DNA of 64,000 bases from Simplicispira sp. 125 (GCF_003096555.1 NZ_QEKM01000001.1:3902898-3966897); one strand, 5' to 3'. Numbered from the stretch's first letter, positions 46,248-56,456 are shown. Numbers and translations are program-made. The notes: a model not told the origin generated them from the letters alone.

Positions 46248-49200
46248 ATGTCATCTACTGATGCCGTCAACGCACCACATGCCGAGGGAGGTTCTGGCGA
46301 ACAGGACCTTGGACCATTGGCATGGGTGCTCGAGGAATTGCGCAAGTCCCTGGACGGTGCCGTCAAGGCGCTGCGCCGCTTCGTGCACGATGCCGATCTG
46401 GCGCGTGAATCGGATCTTGCTACGCTGGACGTAGCCACCTTGCGCATTGCGCGCCAACAATTGCACCAAGCCAGCGGCGCACTTGAAATGGTTGGTATGG
46501 CATCACCGGCGCTGGTGCTCCGGGCCATGGAAACCGCGGTTCAGAAGTTCGTGCAACGCCCTGAGCTGTGCACCGACGACGCTGCAGGCGCGCTGGAGCG
46601 GGCCAGTTTTGCATTGAGCGAATATTTGGAAAGCGTGCTGGCAGGCAAGCTTGTCTCGTCAGTGGCCTTGTTCCCCCAGTACCGTGATGTGCAGGCATTG
46701 ACGGGCGCTGACCGCGTTCATCCGGCCGATCTATGGCCCGTCGAGCGGCGCTTCCGCGAACCCGATGTCGAAGTTACGGCTGAACCGCTGGCCTATGGGC
46801 CGGCGGCGCGCGCGCGTCTTGACCAGGCCGTTCTGCGCATCGTGAAGGATGCCGACTTTGATGCGGCCCATGACTTGCGTGATATCGCGCTCGGATTTGT
46901 CGCAACCCAGACTGATCGCCAGTCCCGTGCTTTCTGGAAAATTTGCGCAGGGTATTTCGAGGCCTTTGGCCGTGGTTTGTTCGCGGCCGATGTCTATGCC
47001 AAACGGGTGGCCTCGCGCATTCTCATGCAGTACGCCACGCTGGCCCGAGGCGACTCGGGTATTGCGGACAGGCTGGTGCAGGATCTGCTGTTTTTTTGTT
47101 CGCAAGCGCAGCCGTCCGAGAACGATAAGGTTCCCTATCTGCGTGCGGTGCGCAAGGCATTCGACTTAGACCGTGCTCCGCCAGTGGACTACGAATCGCG
47201 CCGATTTGGTCGGTTCGATCCTGCTGTTCTGGCGCAGGCGCGCAAGCGCATTTCGGCCGTCGCAGAAACCTGGTCCGCACTGGCAGGCGGCGATCGCAAC
47301 AAGCTCAAGCCCGCGGCAGACCAATTCAGCTTGGTGTGTGACTCCCTGCGCAAACTGCACCGCAACAGCGAAAGCCTGGCACAAGCGCTGACCCGGGCGG
47401 TGGAATCGACCACCCGGGCTGGCGAGCCTCCTTCGGCCGCGTTGGCCATGGAAGTGGCGACATCCGTGTTGTATCTCCAGGCCGCTCTGGAGGAAACGGA
47501 TACCGCAGAAGAGCAAATGGTAGCCCGTGCCACGCGGCTCGCAGACCGGCTGGACCATGTCACGGCGGGCGGTGAACCGGATCCGCTGGAGCCCTGGATG
47601 GAGGAGCTGTACCGGCGCGTCAGTGACAACCAGACCATGGGCAGTGTGGTGGGCGAACTGCGCACAACGCTGGGCGAGGCCGAGCGTGCCATGGATCAGT
47701 TTTTCCGCAACCCGGAAGATGTGACGCCTTTGACCTCCGTGCCGGGGCGCTTGGCTCAGATGCGCGGCGTACTTTCGGTGCTTGGCCTGGACCAGGCTTC
47801 GTTGGCCGTGCTGCGCATGCGCGAATCCGTCGAGCGTTTGCTGGTGAATGATGTCGGTTCGGAAGAGGAACGCAAACAAACTTTCGAGAAACTGGGCAAT
47901 AGCCTGGGAGCCTTGGGGTTCCTCATCGATATGCTGAGCTACCAGCGTGCCATGGCACGCAAGCTCTTTGTGTATGACGAAGAACTGGGTGAGTTGCGCA
48001 TTTTGATGGGACGTACCCGCGCCCGAGTGACCGACCAGGCGGACAGCCCAGAGGACGTGGAGCACAAAATCGAGGAACGCGCCCCTGTGCCGTTGCCCGA
48101 GGTCGTACCGCGCGAATCACACTACGCCCATGTTCCTCCCGCTGTGGCGCTGCCAGCGGTGCCGGAGGCCGTGGAGGCTGTACAGCTTGAGCCTGCGCCG
48201 CTGATTGAAGAAGAATCCGTGTCCCTGGAGTCTGACTCCCTGGTAGCACAAGAAATCTCAGCGCCTGCAGCTGAAACTGCGCCTGTCATGCCACCTTTGC
48301 CGGTGATCTCCGTGGTCACCGAGGTGGAAGATGAGCTCCTGGACATCTTCCTGGAAGAAGCGCGCGAAGTGGTCGGGAACGGCTTGGCTGCGGTGCAGCT
48401 TCTAGAGGCAGAACCCGGCAATCTCAGCGAGCAGACGACGCTGCGCAGGGCGTTCCATACGCTCAAGGGCAGCTCGCGCATGGTAGGTTTGAATGATTTT
48501 GGTGAAGCAGCCTGGTCCATGGAGCAGCTGCTCAATGCCTGGCTGGCTGAGCAAAAACCCATGCAGCCGTCGCTGCTGAATTTGGCCAACCAGGCCTTGA
48601 ACGGTTTTGGTCGCTGGGCCGATGATATCGCTGCGGGTACCGCTGGTGCATGGCAGGTCCAGATGTTTGCCAGCGTCGCAGACGCCATGCGCTTGGAGGG
48701 TACCGAACTGCCTCTGCAGCTTCCTGGTGAATCGCACACTGCAGCAGCGGTGCCGATGGTCCAGGAGGCGGTGTCCGAAGCAGCGCCAGATGAGCAGATT
48801 TTGGCGGATGATTTCCCTTCCTTCGAGTTCTCCGCAACCCAGTCTGTAGGGTTGGCGCAAGAAGCGGTGTCCCCGGAGCCCACCACAGAGATTCCTCTGG
48901 CAGAAGACATCGATTTTTCCGAGTTTTCTTCCGCCATGGCCACGCAAGAGCCTGTGGTGCCAGAGGCCGCACCGCAGACGGATGTCGATTTTCCGCTTGA
49001 TCTGACCGCTCCAGTCGTGCAAGAGGTGCGTCTGGCAGACGACAGTCTGGAGCTTCCCATGCTGGAAGCTGCGCCAGCCCTGGCGACAGACCTTGAAAGC
49101 GCCTTGCTTCCCGCTGAAGCGGCGCACGACGAGCCGTCTCTGGAGCCTGAGGTCGTTCCAGAGCCCGTAGCAGTAGTTTCCGAGCCGGCCCAGGATGACA

Positions 49201-52200
49201 ACGTTAAAGTCATTGGCGATTTGCGCATCAGCATTCCGCTCTACAACGTCTACCTGAACGAGGCAGATGAGTGGTCGCGCAGACTTGTGACATCGCTCCA
49301 GGAATGGTCGATGGAGTTGCACGAGCGACTGCCCGACATGGCGGTGGCGCTTGCGCACTCGCTCGCCGGTAGTTCCGCCACGGTGGGTTTTTCTGCATTG
49401 TCCGATACCGCCCGATTGCTCGAGCATGCCTTGGAGCATGTGCAGTTGCAGTCCAAAGGCGAACCCGAAGATGCCCGCGCATTCCTGGATGCAGCGGAAG
49501 ACATGCGACGCCTTTTGCACCAGTTTGCGGCCGGTTTCCTCAAGGAGACCAATCCGCAAATATTGGATGAATTGCAGCGGATCCTCCAAACCGAGGTTGT
49601 GAGTACGCAGTCGCCCCCCATCGAAGATGCCGAGCAGGCGATGGAAGCATGGCGGGAAGAAAATGCGCGCGCCGCACTCTTGGAGCCATCCGTCCCGGCA
49701 CCGGAGTCCGAGACATTGGTGTCGCCATCCGCCGAGACTGTCGAGCCCGAGGTGATACGTGGTTATGTGGCGCCGGCCCTCTCCGTTCCCTTGCGCGAAC
49801 AGGCTGGTGGCGCCGCTGAAGCAGCAGACCCCGTTTTTGTTGCGCCCGCGGATATCGACGACGATATCGATGCGATCGACGTCATTGATCCGGACCTCTT
49901 CCCGATCTTCGAAGAAGAAGCCGCAGAACTGTTGCCGGTTTTGGGCGGTGCCTTGCGCCAATGGGCCTCGCGGCCAGACAACCTGGGTGCGCGTACCGAG
50001 GTGCTGCGTGCCTTGCATACCCTCAAGGGCAGTGCGCGGTTGGCGGGCGCCATGCGTTTGGGAGAACTCTCCCACCGCCTCGAATCCGCTATTGAGCAGC
50101 TGGATGTGGAAACGGTGCAGTCTGCGGATATCGATCCCTTGCTGGGTAGCTTTGACGGTTTGCAGGCGAACTTCAATGCGCTGCGAGCCATCAGTGACCA
50201 GGCTCCTGCCGAAGCAGTAGCGGTCACGCCGGTCAAACCCGAGGCGGTACCGGCAAGCGAGGCACCGCAGGCCGAGCAGCCGCGGCGTCCGGTGGTGGCG
50301 CGGCCCCAGGGACCGCTCGAACTGGCCCCCGTGCGCGCCACGGCCGGACATTCGGTGCGGGTGCGTGCACAGCTGCTGGATCGACTGGTCAACCAGGCCG
50401 GCGAGGTCATGATCACCCGCTCCCGCATGGAAGCGCGGCTGGGTCAGCTCAAGGGTTCGATGGCCGATCTCACGGGCAACCTGGAGCGTTTGCGCCAGCA
50501 ATTGCGCGATATCGAGGTTCAGTCTGAATCCCAGATGCAGTCGCGACTGGCGTTGTCCAAGGAATCTGCGGCCGGTTTCGATCCGCTGGAGTTCGACCGT
50601 TTCACGCGGGTGCAGGAGCTGACCCGCATGATGGCGGAATCGGTCAACGACGTGGCCACGATCCAGCGCAATCTGCAGCGTACAGTGGAAGGCACCGAGG
50701 ACGACCTGATTGCACAGGGACGGCAAGCGCGTGAATTGCAGCGCGACCTGCTGCGTACCCGCATGGTCGAGTTCGAAGGTATTGCAGAGCGGCTCTATGC
50801 CGTGGTGCGGCAGTCGTCCAAGGAAACCGGCAAGCAGATCAAGCTCGACATCACGGGGGGGTCGATTGAAATGGACCGGGGCGTTCTTGACCGTATGACG
50901 CCAGCGTTTGAGCACCTGTTGCGCAACTGTGTGGCCCATGGCATCGAAACACCGGAGCAGCGGCTTGCCCAAGGCAAGCCCGCTTCCGGGACGATCTCGG
51001 TCGATTTGCGCCACGAAGGGAACGACGTTTCGGTTGCGTTCCGAGACGACGGTGCCGGGCTGAATTTGTCGGGAATCCGGGCAAAAGCATTGTCTCAAGG
51101 GCTGATCAGCGCGGACACAGAACTGAGCGACACCGATGCTGCCAATCTGATCTTCACGCCGGGCTTCTCCACCGCATCCGAAGTGACTGGGCTTTCCGGC
51201 CGGGGCATTGGCATGGACGTGGTGCGGGCCGAAGTGAACGCCCTGGGTGGACGGATCGAAACCACGACCGAGGCCGGTAAGGGTGCGGCATTCCGCATGG
51301 TGCTTCCGTTGACCACGGCGGTAACGCAGGTGGTGATGTTGCGTGCCGGCGATTTGGCTGTGGGCGTGCCCGCGAACATTGTGGAAATTGTGCGCCGGGT
51401 GCCAGTGACTGAATTGGAAGCAGCGTACCGGACCGGAACCTTCGAGGTGGCTGGCGAGAGCCTGCCTTTCTATTGGTCTGGCGCCTTGCTGCAGGCTTCG
51501 CCGCGCAGCCATGACGCAGCTGCGGGCAAGACCCGGCCTGTAGTGGTGCTGCGCAGTGCATCGCAACGCATCGCCATGCATGTGGACGAAGTGCTCGGCA
51601 ACCGTGAAGTCGTGGTGAAGAACCTGGGGCCGCAGTTGTCCAGGCTCCCTGGCTTGGCGGGCATGTCCGTGCTCGCTTCGGGGGCTGTCGTGCTGATCTA
51701 CAACCCGGTGGCGCTGTCCACGGTGTATGGCGAGCAGGTGCGCGCAAGCAGTGCTTCGCAGGCACCTGTGACAATATCGTCGGATGTTGGCGCGGGGATA
51801 CCAGTCGCGGCCGTGCCTCCTGCATCGGGGCAGGTGCCATTGGTGCTGGTAGTGGACGATTCGATCACGGTACGGCGCGTCACGCAGCGCCTGTTGCAGC
51901 GCGAAGGCTACCGTGTGTCCTTGGCGGCAGACGGTCTGCAGGCACTGGAGCGGCTGCAGGAAGAGCGACCCACGGTGGTTCTGTCGGATATCGAAATGCC
52001 ACGCATGGATGGTTTCGACCTCGCGCGCAACATCCGGGCCGATGCTGCGCTGCGCGACCTTCCCATCATCATGATCACGTCGCGTATCGCACAGAAGCAC
52101 CGTGAACATGCCATGGAGTTGGGCGTGAACCATTACCTGGGCAAGCCATATTCGGATGACGAGTTGCTGAGTCTCATACAGCATTACGCCAAGTTGGCTG

Positions 52201-52220
52201 CCGATGCGGTGACTGCCTGA
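46248..52220 (+). CDS. chpA: ChpA/PilL hybrid CheA-type histidine kinase
   Basis: A 1990-residue multidomain kinase of the Pil-Chp system. The N-terminal 640 residues are a FimL-like region with no clear phospho-His. Three Hpt domains follow with His at about 736 (FHTLKGSSRM), 1036 (AHSLAGSSAT) and 1256 (LHTLKGSARL), separated by long Ala/Glu/Pro-rich linkers. Next come the dimerisation helix, the ATPase (N-box HLLRNCVAHGIETPEQR at about 1554, GRGIGMDVVRAEV at about 1650), a CheW-like domain (about 1695-1835) and a receiver with D about 1914 in LSDIEMPRMDG. It feeds PilG and PilH. P. aeruginosa ChpA has more phospho-transfer domains. Confidence 0.93.
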   Translation: MSSTDAVNAPHAEGGSGEQDLGPLAWVLEELRKSLDGAVKALRRFVHDADLARESDLATLDVATLRIARQQLHQASGALEMVGMASPALVLRAMETAVQKFVQRPELCTDDAAGALERASFALSEYLESVLAGKLVSSVALFPQYRDVQALTGADRVHPADLWPVERRFREPDVEVTAEPLAYGPAARARLDQAVLRIVKDADFDAAHDLRDIALGFVATQTDRQSRAFWKICAGYFEAFGRGLFAADVYAKRVASRILMQYATLARGDSGIADRLVQDLLFFCSQAQPSENDKVPYLRAVRKAFDLDRAPPVDYESRRFGRFDPAVLAQARKRISAVAETWSALAGGDRNKLKPAADQFSLVCDSLRKLHRNSESLAQALTRAVESTTRAGEPPSAALAMEVATSVLYLQAALEETDTAEEQMVARATRLADRLDHVTAGGEPDPLEPWMEELYRRVSDNQTMGSVVGELRTTLGEAERAMDQFFRNPEDVTPLTSVPGRLAQMRGVLSVLGLDQASLAVLRMRESVERLLVNDVGSEEERKQTFEKLGNSLGALGFLIDMLSYQRAMARKLFVYDEELGELRILMGRTRARVTDQADSPEDVEHKIEERAPVPLPEVVPRESHYAHVPPAVALPAVPEAVEAVQLEPAPLIEEESVSLESDSLVAQEISAPAAETAPVMPPLPVISVVTEVEDELLDIFLEEAREVVGNGLAAVQLLEAEPGNLSEQTTLRRAFHTLKGSSRMVGLNDFGEAAWSMEQLLNAWLAEQKPMQPSLLNLANQALNGFGRWADDIAAGTAGAWQVQMFASVADAMRLEGTELPLQLPGESHTAAAVPMVQEAVSEAAPDEQILADDFPSFEFSATQSVGLAQEAVSPEPTTEIPLAEDIDFSEFSSAMATQEPVVPEAAPQTDVDFPLDLTAPVVQEVRLADDSLELPMLEAAPALATDLESALLPAEAAHDEPSLEPEVVPEPVAVVSEPAQDDNVKVIGDLRISIPLYNVYLNEADEWSRRLVTSLQEWSMELHERLPDMAVALAHSLAGSSATVGFSALSDTARLLEHALEHVQLQSKGEPEDARAFLDAAEDMRRLLHQFAAGFLKETNPQILDELQRILQTEVVSTQSPPIEDAEQAMEAWREENARAALLEPSVPAPESETLVSPSAETVEPEVIRGYVAPALSVPLREQAGGAAEAADPVFVAPADIDDDIDAIDVIDPDLFPIFEEEAAELLPVLGGALRQWASRPDNLGARTEVLRALHTLKGSARLAGAMRLGELSHRLESAIEQLDVETVQSADIDPLLGSFDGLQANFNALRAISDQAPAEAVAVTPVKPEAVPASEAPQAEQPRRPVVARPQGPLELAPVRATAGHSVRVRAQLLDRLVNQAGEVMITRSRMEARLGQLKGSMADLTGNLERLRQQLRDIEVQSESQMQSRLALSKESAAGFDPLEFDRFTRVQELTRMMAESVNDVATIQRNLQRTVEGTEDDLIAQGRQARELQRDLLRTRMVEFEGIAERLYAVVRQSSKETGKQIKLDITGGSIEMDRGVLDRMTPAFEHLLRNCVAHGIETPEQRLAQGKPASGTISVDLRHEGNDVSVAFRDDGAGLNLSGIRAKALSQGLISADTELSDTDAANLIFTPGFSTASEVTGLSGRGIGMDVVRAEVNALGGRIETTTEAGKGAAFRMVLPLTTAVTQVVMLRAGDLAVGVPANIVEIVRRVPVTELEAAYRTGTFEVAGESLPFYWSGALLQASPRSHDAAAGKTRPVVVLRSASQRIAMHVDEVLGNREVVVKNLGPQLSRLPGLAGMSVLASGAVVLIYNPVALSTVYGEQVRASSASQAPVTISSDVGAGIPVAAVPPASGQVPLVLVVDDSITVRRVTQRLLQREGYRVSLAADGLQALERLQEERPTVVLSDIEMPRMDGFDLARNIRADAALRDLPIIMITSRIAQKHREHAMELGVNHYLGKPYSDDELLSLIQHYAKLAADAVTA

Positions 52221-52270
52221 CCGCCCAGCGCTGACAGCAGGGCCGGAAATGCAACCGGGAGACGCCGAAA

Positions 52271-53437
52271 GTGGATGATCTGAAACATTCCGGCGACCCC
52301 CGGCTGCTTTCGTGTTTGCAGCAAATGGTGCGTGCAGGCGCATCCGATCTCTTTCTGATAGCAGGGGCTCCTCCCACCCTCAAGCGGCAAGGGGGCTTTG
52401 TCACCTTGGGTTCCACTGCTGTGGAGGCCCATGATGTGCGCGACATGGCCTATTCGGTCATGGATGCAGCCCAGGTCACTGCTTTTGAGTCGTGCATGGA
52501 ATGTGATCTGGCGTACCAAACGGGCAACGCAGATCGATTCCGGATCAATGTGCACCGTCAGCGCGGGCAGGTGGGAATGGTGGTGCGCTATGTGTCCCCT
52601 ACGATCCTGTCACTCGACGCCCTCGGGTTGCCAGCGGTGCTCAAGCAGTTGGCATTTCTCAAAGGCGGGTTGGTGTTGGCGGTGGGCGCCGCCGGTTCGG
52701 GGAAGACGACCACCCTGGCATCGTTGCTGGATTACCGCAACGCGCACACGGCAGGCCACATCCTGACCATTGAAGACCCCATCGAATACTTGCACGCCCA
52801 CAAGAAGTCTCTGATGACCCAGCGTGAAGTTGGAATCGACACCCTGTCTTATGACGAGGCACTGCGCCATGCCATGCGCGAGGCGCCGGATGTCATCATG
52901 ATTGGCGAAATCCGCGATCGCACCAGCATGCAGCATGCCCTGCATTACGCCGAATCAGGTCACCTGTGCATCTCCACTCTGCACGCCAACAATGCCAGCC
53001 AGGCGGTGCAGCGGATTTTGAATTTCTTCCCTGAAGAAGCACATGGCCAACTGCGCATGGATTTGTCACTCAATCTCAAAGCGGTGGTTGCCCAGCGCCT
53101 TATTGTGGGAACGCACAAGCGCCAAGTTCCTGCGGTCGAGGTGATGCTGCTGACGCACTATGTTTCGGAGCTGATCCAGAAAGGGCAAATCGAAGGGTTG
53201 CGGGGAGCCATCGAGCGCACCGGGGAAGTGGGTATGTGCACTTTTGACCAGTCCATTTTCCAATTATTCGAGCGTGGGGAAATTGCACAGGCAGAGGCTG
53301 TGGCCCATGCAGACAACAAGACGGACATGGCCTTGCGCATGCGGCTGGCCGCCGGTGCTTCCCTGAGTGTGGAAGGCATGCACATGGCTCCCAATGCCGA
53401 CGATGATGCGGCCCCGCCACTGCCTATCCTTCCTTGA
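52271..53437 (+). CDS. pilU: PilU-type pilus retraction ATPase
   Basis: A 388-residue secretion-type ATPase. It has Walker A GAAGSGKTTTLASLL (about residues 138-152), the Asp box TIEDPIEYLH, Walker B APDVIMIGEIRD and the His box STLHANNASQAVQRILNFFP. The C-terminus RGAIERTGEVGMCTFDQSIF extending to residue 388 is the PilU rather than PilT type. PilU assists PilT in retracting type IV pili; no pilT is in the window. GTG 52271 has GGGAG upstream. The gene follows chpA by 50 bases and overlaps photolyase tail-to-tail by 14 bases. Confidence 0.85.
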   Translation: MDDLKHSGDPRLLSCLQQMVRAGASDLFLIAGAPPTLKRQGGFVTLGSTAVEAHDVRDMAYSVMDAAQVTAFESCMECDLAYQTGNADRFRINVHRQRGQVGMVVRYVSPTILSLDALGLPAVLKQLAFLKGGLVLAVGAAGSGKTTTLASLLDYRNAHTAGHILTIEDPIEYLHAHKKSLMTQREVGIDTLSYDEALRHAMREAPDVIMIGEIRDRTSMQHALHYAESGHLCISTLHANNASQAVQRILNFFPEEAHGQLRMDLSLNLKAVVAQRLIVGTHKRQVPAVEVMLLTHYVSELIQKGQIEGLRGAIERTGEVGMCTFDQSIFQLFERGEIAQAEAVAHADNKTDMALRMRLAAGASLSVEGMHMAPNADDDAAPPLPILP

Positions 53438-54890
53438 CGACTCCATAGCGAAGCAGGGTCCGTTGGCGCGCCGCATCGTGGTCCACGATCGGGGCTGGGT
53501 AGTCGCGCCCCAGCTCGATACCCGCAGCCTGCAAGGTGCCGATAGGTGCAAGCCAAGGCGCGTGCAGCGCCGCAGTGGGCAGATCTGACAATGCCGGAAG
53601 GTAGCGGCGGATGAAGCGGCCTTGCGGATCGAACTTGCGGCTCTGGAGCACCGGGTTGAAGATCCGAAAATAAGGTTGCGCATCACATCCGCTGGAACTG
53701 GCCCACTGCCAGCCACCGTTGTTGGCGGCGAGATCGAAGTCGTTGAGCTTTTCTGCAAAGTAACGCTCTCCCCAGCGCCAGTCCAGCCCCAGGTGTTTAC
53801 ACAAAAAACTGGCCGTCACCATGCGCAGGCGGTTGTGCATGTAGCCAGTCTGGTTGATCTGCGCCATTGCTGCATCGACCAGCGGATAGCCTGTGCGCCC
53901 CGTACACCACGCGTCGAATAAGTCGGCAGCGTGCGGGCCATTCTCCCAGGCGATCGCGTCGTACGCGGGCTTGAAGCTGCGCTGCGCTACGTGCGGGTGG
54001 TGGTGCAGGACCTGGAAGTAAAAATCCCGCCAGATCAGTTCGTTGAGCCAGGTGCTGGCGCCCGGGCTGCCCGACTGTGCCAGCGCATGGGCGGTGCGCG
54101 CCAGTGTGCGGATGGAAATGGTGCCAAAACGCAGGTGGGGCCCGAGGTAGCTGGGACCCTTGATCGCGGGAAAGTCGCGCGTGCTGTCATAGTGCTCTAT
54201 GCGGGCGAGGAACTCATCGAGCAGAAGCTGCGCACCTCGGCTACCGGTGGCCAGCCGGATGGGCAGGCGCGGCGCGCATGAAAACCCCAGTTCCTGCAAC
54301 GATGGGACAGGGCTGCAGGCCCATGGCGGGCGGGGTGCCAGGGCCTGCGCATGGCGTTCGACCGGGTAGGCGCTCAGATAAAACGCATTGATCTTGCGCA
54401 GCCAAGCGTTTTTGTAAGGCGTAAACACGCTGTAGGGTGTACCGCCCTGGGTCAGCACTTCGCTGCGTTCGAAAACCGTGTGGTCCTTGCTGGTGTGAAA
54501 AGCCTTGCGCGAAGCCGCCAGCGCCGTGCGCACCTGGCTATCTCTCGCCAGTGCCTGGGGTTCGTCATCGTGGTTGGCAAAAACGGCCTGCACGTCCAGC
54601 GCAGCGGCCAGCGACGGAATTTCGTCTTCTGCGCTCCCGTGGCGCACGATCAAGCCGCCGTCCGGGCGCCCGTTCAGTGCCCGCAGATCTTCATCAAGCC
54701 CTTCAACAGCGCTGCGAATGAAGTCCACCCGAAGATCAATGCGGGGCAGGGCGTCGAGAATGGAACGGTCAAAGACGAAAACGCAATGCACCTGGGCGCA
54801 TTGGCGCAAGGCATGGTAGAGAGCGGCTTGGTCTGCAGTGCGCAGGTCGCGCCGGAACCAAACCAGCCCTGTGCGGTATCTGGCGGGCAT
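53424..54890 (-). CDS. phr: deoxyribodipyrimidine photolyase
   Basis: A 488-residue light-driven repair enzyme of class I CPD photolyase type. The N-terminal Rossmann domain binds the antenna chromophore (GLVWFRRDLRTADQAALYHA). The C-terminal FAD domain has LNELIWRDFYFQVLHHHP, the TGYMHNRLRMVTASFLCK helix and WQWASSSGCDAQPYFRIFNP. Key flavin-contact and DNA-binding residues look intact. ATG 54890 (MPARYRTG) is used; GTG 54896 would add two residues. It diverges from yqgE, with only 20 bases between the starts. Confidence 0.94.
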   Translation of the reverse strand: MPARYRTGLVWFRRDLRTADQAALYHALRQCAQVHCVFVFDRSILDALPRIDLRVDFIRSAVEGLDEDLRALNGRPDGGLIVRHGSAEDEIPSLAAALDVQAVFANHDDEPQALARDSQVRTALAASRKAFHTSKDHTVFERSEVLTQGGTPYSVFTPYKNAWLRKINAFYLSAYPVERHAQALAPRPPWACSPVPSLQELGFSCAPRLPIRLATGSRGAQLLLDEFLARIEHYDSTRDFPAIKGPSYLGPHLRFGTISIRTLARTAHALAQSGSPGASTWLNELIWRDFYFQVLHHHPHVAQRSFKPAYDAIAWENGPHAADLFDAWCTGRTGYPLVDAAMAQINQTGYMHNRLRMVTASFLCKHLGLDWRWGERYFAEKLNDFDLAANNGGWQWASSSGCDAQPYFRIFNPVLQSRKFDPQGRFIRRYLPALSDLPTAALHAPWLAPIGTLQAAGIELGRDYPAPIVDHDAARQRTLLRYGVVKEG

Positions 54891-54910
54891 GTTCACCGTA
54901 AAATCAGTCT

Positions 54911-55510
54911 ATGTCTGCCCATTCTGCGCCCATGAACCTGACGCACCATTTCCTCATCGCAATGCCCGGGATGGAGGATGCGTCTTTCGCACGCAGCGTG
55001 GTCTACCTGTGCGAGCACAGCGAGCGCGGAGCCCTGGGGCTCATCATCAACAAACCTACCGATATCAACCTTAAAGGCCTGTTCGACAAAGTCGACCTGT
55101 CTCTGGGCCGCAACGACCTGACCAATGCGCCCGTGTTTCTGGGCGGTCCGGTGCAGACCGAGCGCGGCTTTGTGCTGCACGAATCCTTGCATGGCACCGG
55201 CGACATTCCCGAAGAATCAGCGTACGCATCGACCATGGTGATTCCGGGGGGGCTGGAGATGACGACCTCCAAAGATGTGCTGGAAGCACTGTCCACCGGG
55301 GCGGGGCCGCGGCGGGTTTTGGTCACACTGGGCTACTCGGCCTGGGGTGAGGGGCAACTCGAATCCGAACTGGCTGAGAACAGCTGGCTGACGGTGGGTG
55401 CCGATTTGTCGGTGATTTTCGATACTCCGGTAGAGCAACGCTACGACAGCGCCCTGGGACTGCTGGGGCTGGAGGCGTGGCGCCTGTCGCCCGGGGCGGG
55501 CCACGCATGA
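54911..55510 (+). CDS. yqgE: YqgE/AlgH-family protein (DUF179)
   Basis: A 199-residue protein of the UPF0301/AlgH family. Family motifs are LTHHFLIAMPGMEDASFARSV, ALGLIINKPTDINL, VFLGGPVQTERGFVLH and VTLGYSAWGEGQLESELAENSWL. The function is unclear; AlgH has been linked to alginate control in Pseudomonas. Start ATG 54911, or 54932 as MNLTHHF. The stop overlaps the ruvX start (ATGA). It is the first gene of the yqgE-ruvX-pyrR-pyrB run, a common proteobacterial order. Confidence 0.92.
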   Translation: MSAHSAPMNLTHHFLIAMPGMEDASFARSVVYLCEHSERGALGLIINKPTDINLKGLFDKVDLSLGRNDLTNAPVFLGGPVQTERGFVLHESLHGTGDIPEESAYASTMVIPGGLEMTTSKDVLEALSTGAGPRRVLVTLGYSAWGEGQLESELAENSWLTVGADLSVIFDTPVEQRYDSALGLLGLEAWRLSPGAGHA

Positions 55511-55935
55511 GCGACGCTGCGCCGCCGGTTGCAACACCAGAGGTTCCCATCCATCTGCAGACCTTTCTCGCCTTTGACTTTGGCCTCAAGCGCACGGGCG
55601 TGGCGGTTGGCAATCGGATGTTGCGCACCGCCAGCCCGCAGACCACCATCCGTGCCGAGGGCGACGCGCGCTTTGTGGGCGCGGCCGAGCGCATTGCCGA
55701 ATGGCAGCCCGACGCGCTGGTGGTGGGCGTGCCCTACCACCCCGATGGTGCCAGCCACGAAAACACGCGCCGTGCACAGCGTTTTGCCCGGCAACTGCAT
55801 GGCCGCTTCCGGTTGCCGGTCTATGAGGTGGATGAGCGTTACAGCACCACCGAGGCCTTGGCGGACGGTGCGCGCGATGCCGATGCGGCGTCGGCCTGCA
55901 TCATTCTTGAACAGTTCCTGAGGAGCCTTCCATGA
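55507..55935 (+). CDS. ruvX: RuvX/YqgF-family Holliday junction resolvase-like nuclease
   Basis: A 142-residue RNase H-fold protein, with FDFGLKRTGVAVGNRMLRTA at the first active-site Asp, VVGVPYHPDG and VYEVDERYSTTEAL with further acidic residues. YqgF proteins are implicated in 16S rRNA 5' end processing and were once thought to resolve Holliday junctions. An N-terminal extension of about 22 residues precedes the core. ATG 55507 is within the yqgE stop, and its stop is within the pyrR start (ATGA), so all three are translationally coupled. Confidence 0.9.
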   Translation: MSDAAPPVATPEVPIHLQTFLAFDFGLKRTGVAVGNRMLRTASPQTTIRAEGDARFVGAAERIAEWQPDALVVGVPYHPDGASHENTRRAQRFARQLHGRFRLPVYEVDERYSTTEALADGARDADAASACIILEQFLRSLP

Positions 55936-56453
55936 CCCCATCTCCCTCTGGCACCCCGGGTAGCCTGGTGCTTGACGCCGAGGCCCTGTACCGCGAGTTG
56001 TTGCGCGGCGTGCGTACGCTGCGCGAGCCGACCACCCGTCTGGCGGGTATTGCCTCGGGCGGCGCCTGGCTGGCCGAGCGGTTGCAGAAGGACCTGGGCC
56101 TCGATGGGGAGGCCGGTGTGCTGTCGTCCTCCATGCACCGCGATGATTTTGCGCAGCGTGGGTTGGCCGCCAGCGCCCAGACGACGCTGCCTTTCGATGT
56201 CAATGGCGCAGATATTTTGGTGCTCGATGATGTGCTCTACACCGGCCGCACCGTGCGCGCCGTACTCAACGAGCTGTACGACTACGGTCGCCCGGCCCGC
56301 GTGCGCCTGGCCGTACTGGTGGACCGGGGTGGGCGCGAACTGCCCGTGCAGGCCGATTTTGCCGCCGCCCGCGTCGCTTTGCCTGGCACCCAATCGCTGG
56401 CGCTGGCCCGCAACGAGGGTGGTCAATTTCACTTCCAGATCAAAGAGGCCTGA
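55932..56453 (+). CDS. pyrR: PyrR-type bifunctional pyrimidine regulator / uracil phosphoribosyltransferase
   Basis: A 173-residue PRTase-fold protein, with the PRPP-binding motif LVLDDVLYTGRTVRAVLNE (about residues 96-114) and ASGGAWLAERLQ. In Bacillus PyrR binds pyr mRNA and controls attenuation. In proteobacteria its regulatory role is less certain, and no obvious PyrR attenuator was found ahead of pyrB, which starts only three bases after this stop. ATG 55932 overlaps the ruvX stop. Confidence 0.9.
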   Translation: MTPSPSGTPGSLVLDAEALYRELLRGVRTLREPTTRLAGIASGGAWLAERLQKDLGLDGEAGVLSSSMHRDDFAQRGLAASAQTTLPFDVNGADILVLDDVLYTGRTVRAVLNELYDYGRPARVRLAVLVDRGGRELPVQADFAAARVALPGTQSLALARNEGGQFHFQIKEA

Positions 56454-56456
56454 GCC

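Noticed and set aside
48402..52343. Very long open frame (1313 codons) on the minus strand opposite chpA
   Set aside because: It is the complement of a clear multidomain kinase in a GC-rich codon pattern, with low-complexity His/Arg/Gln composition and no recognisable domain.
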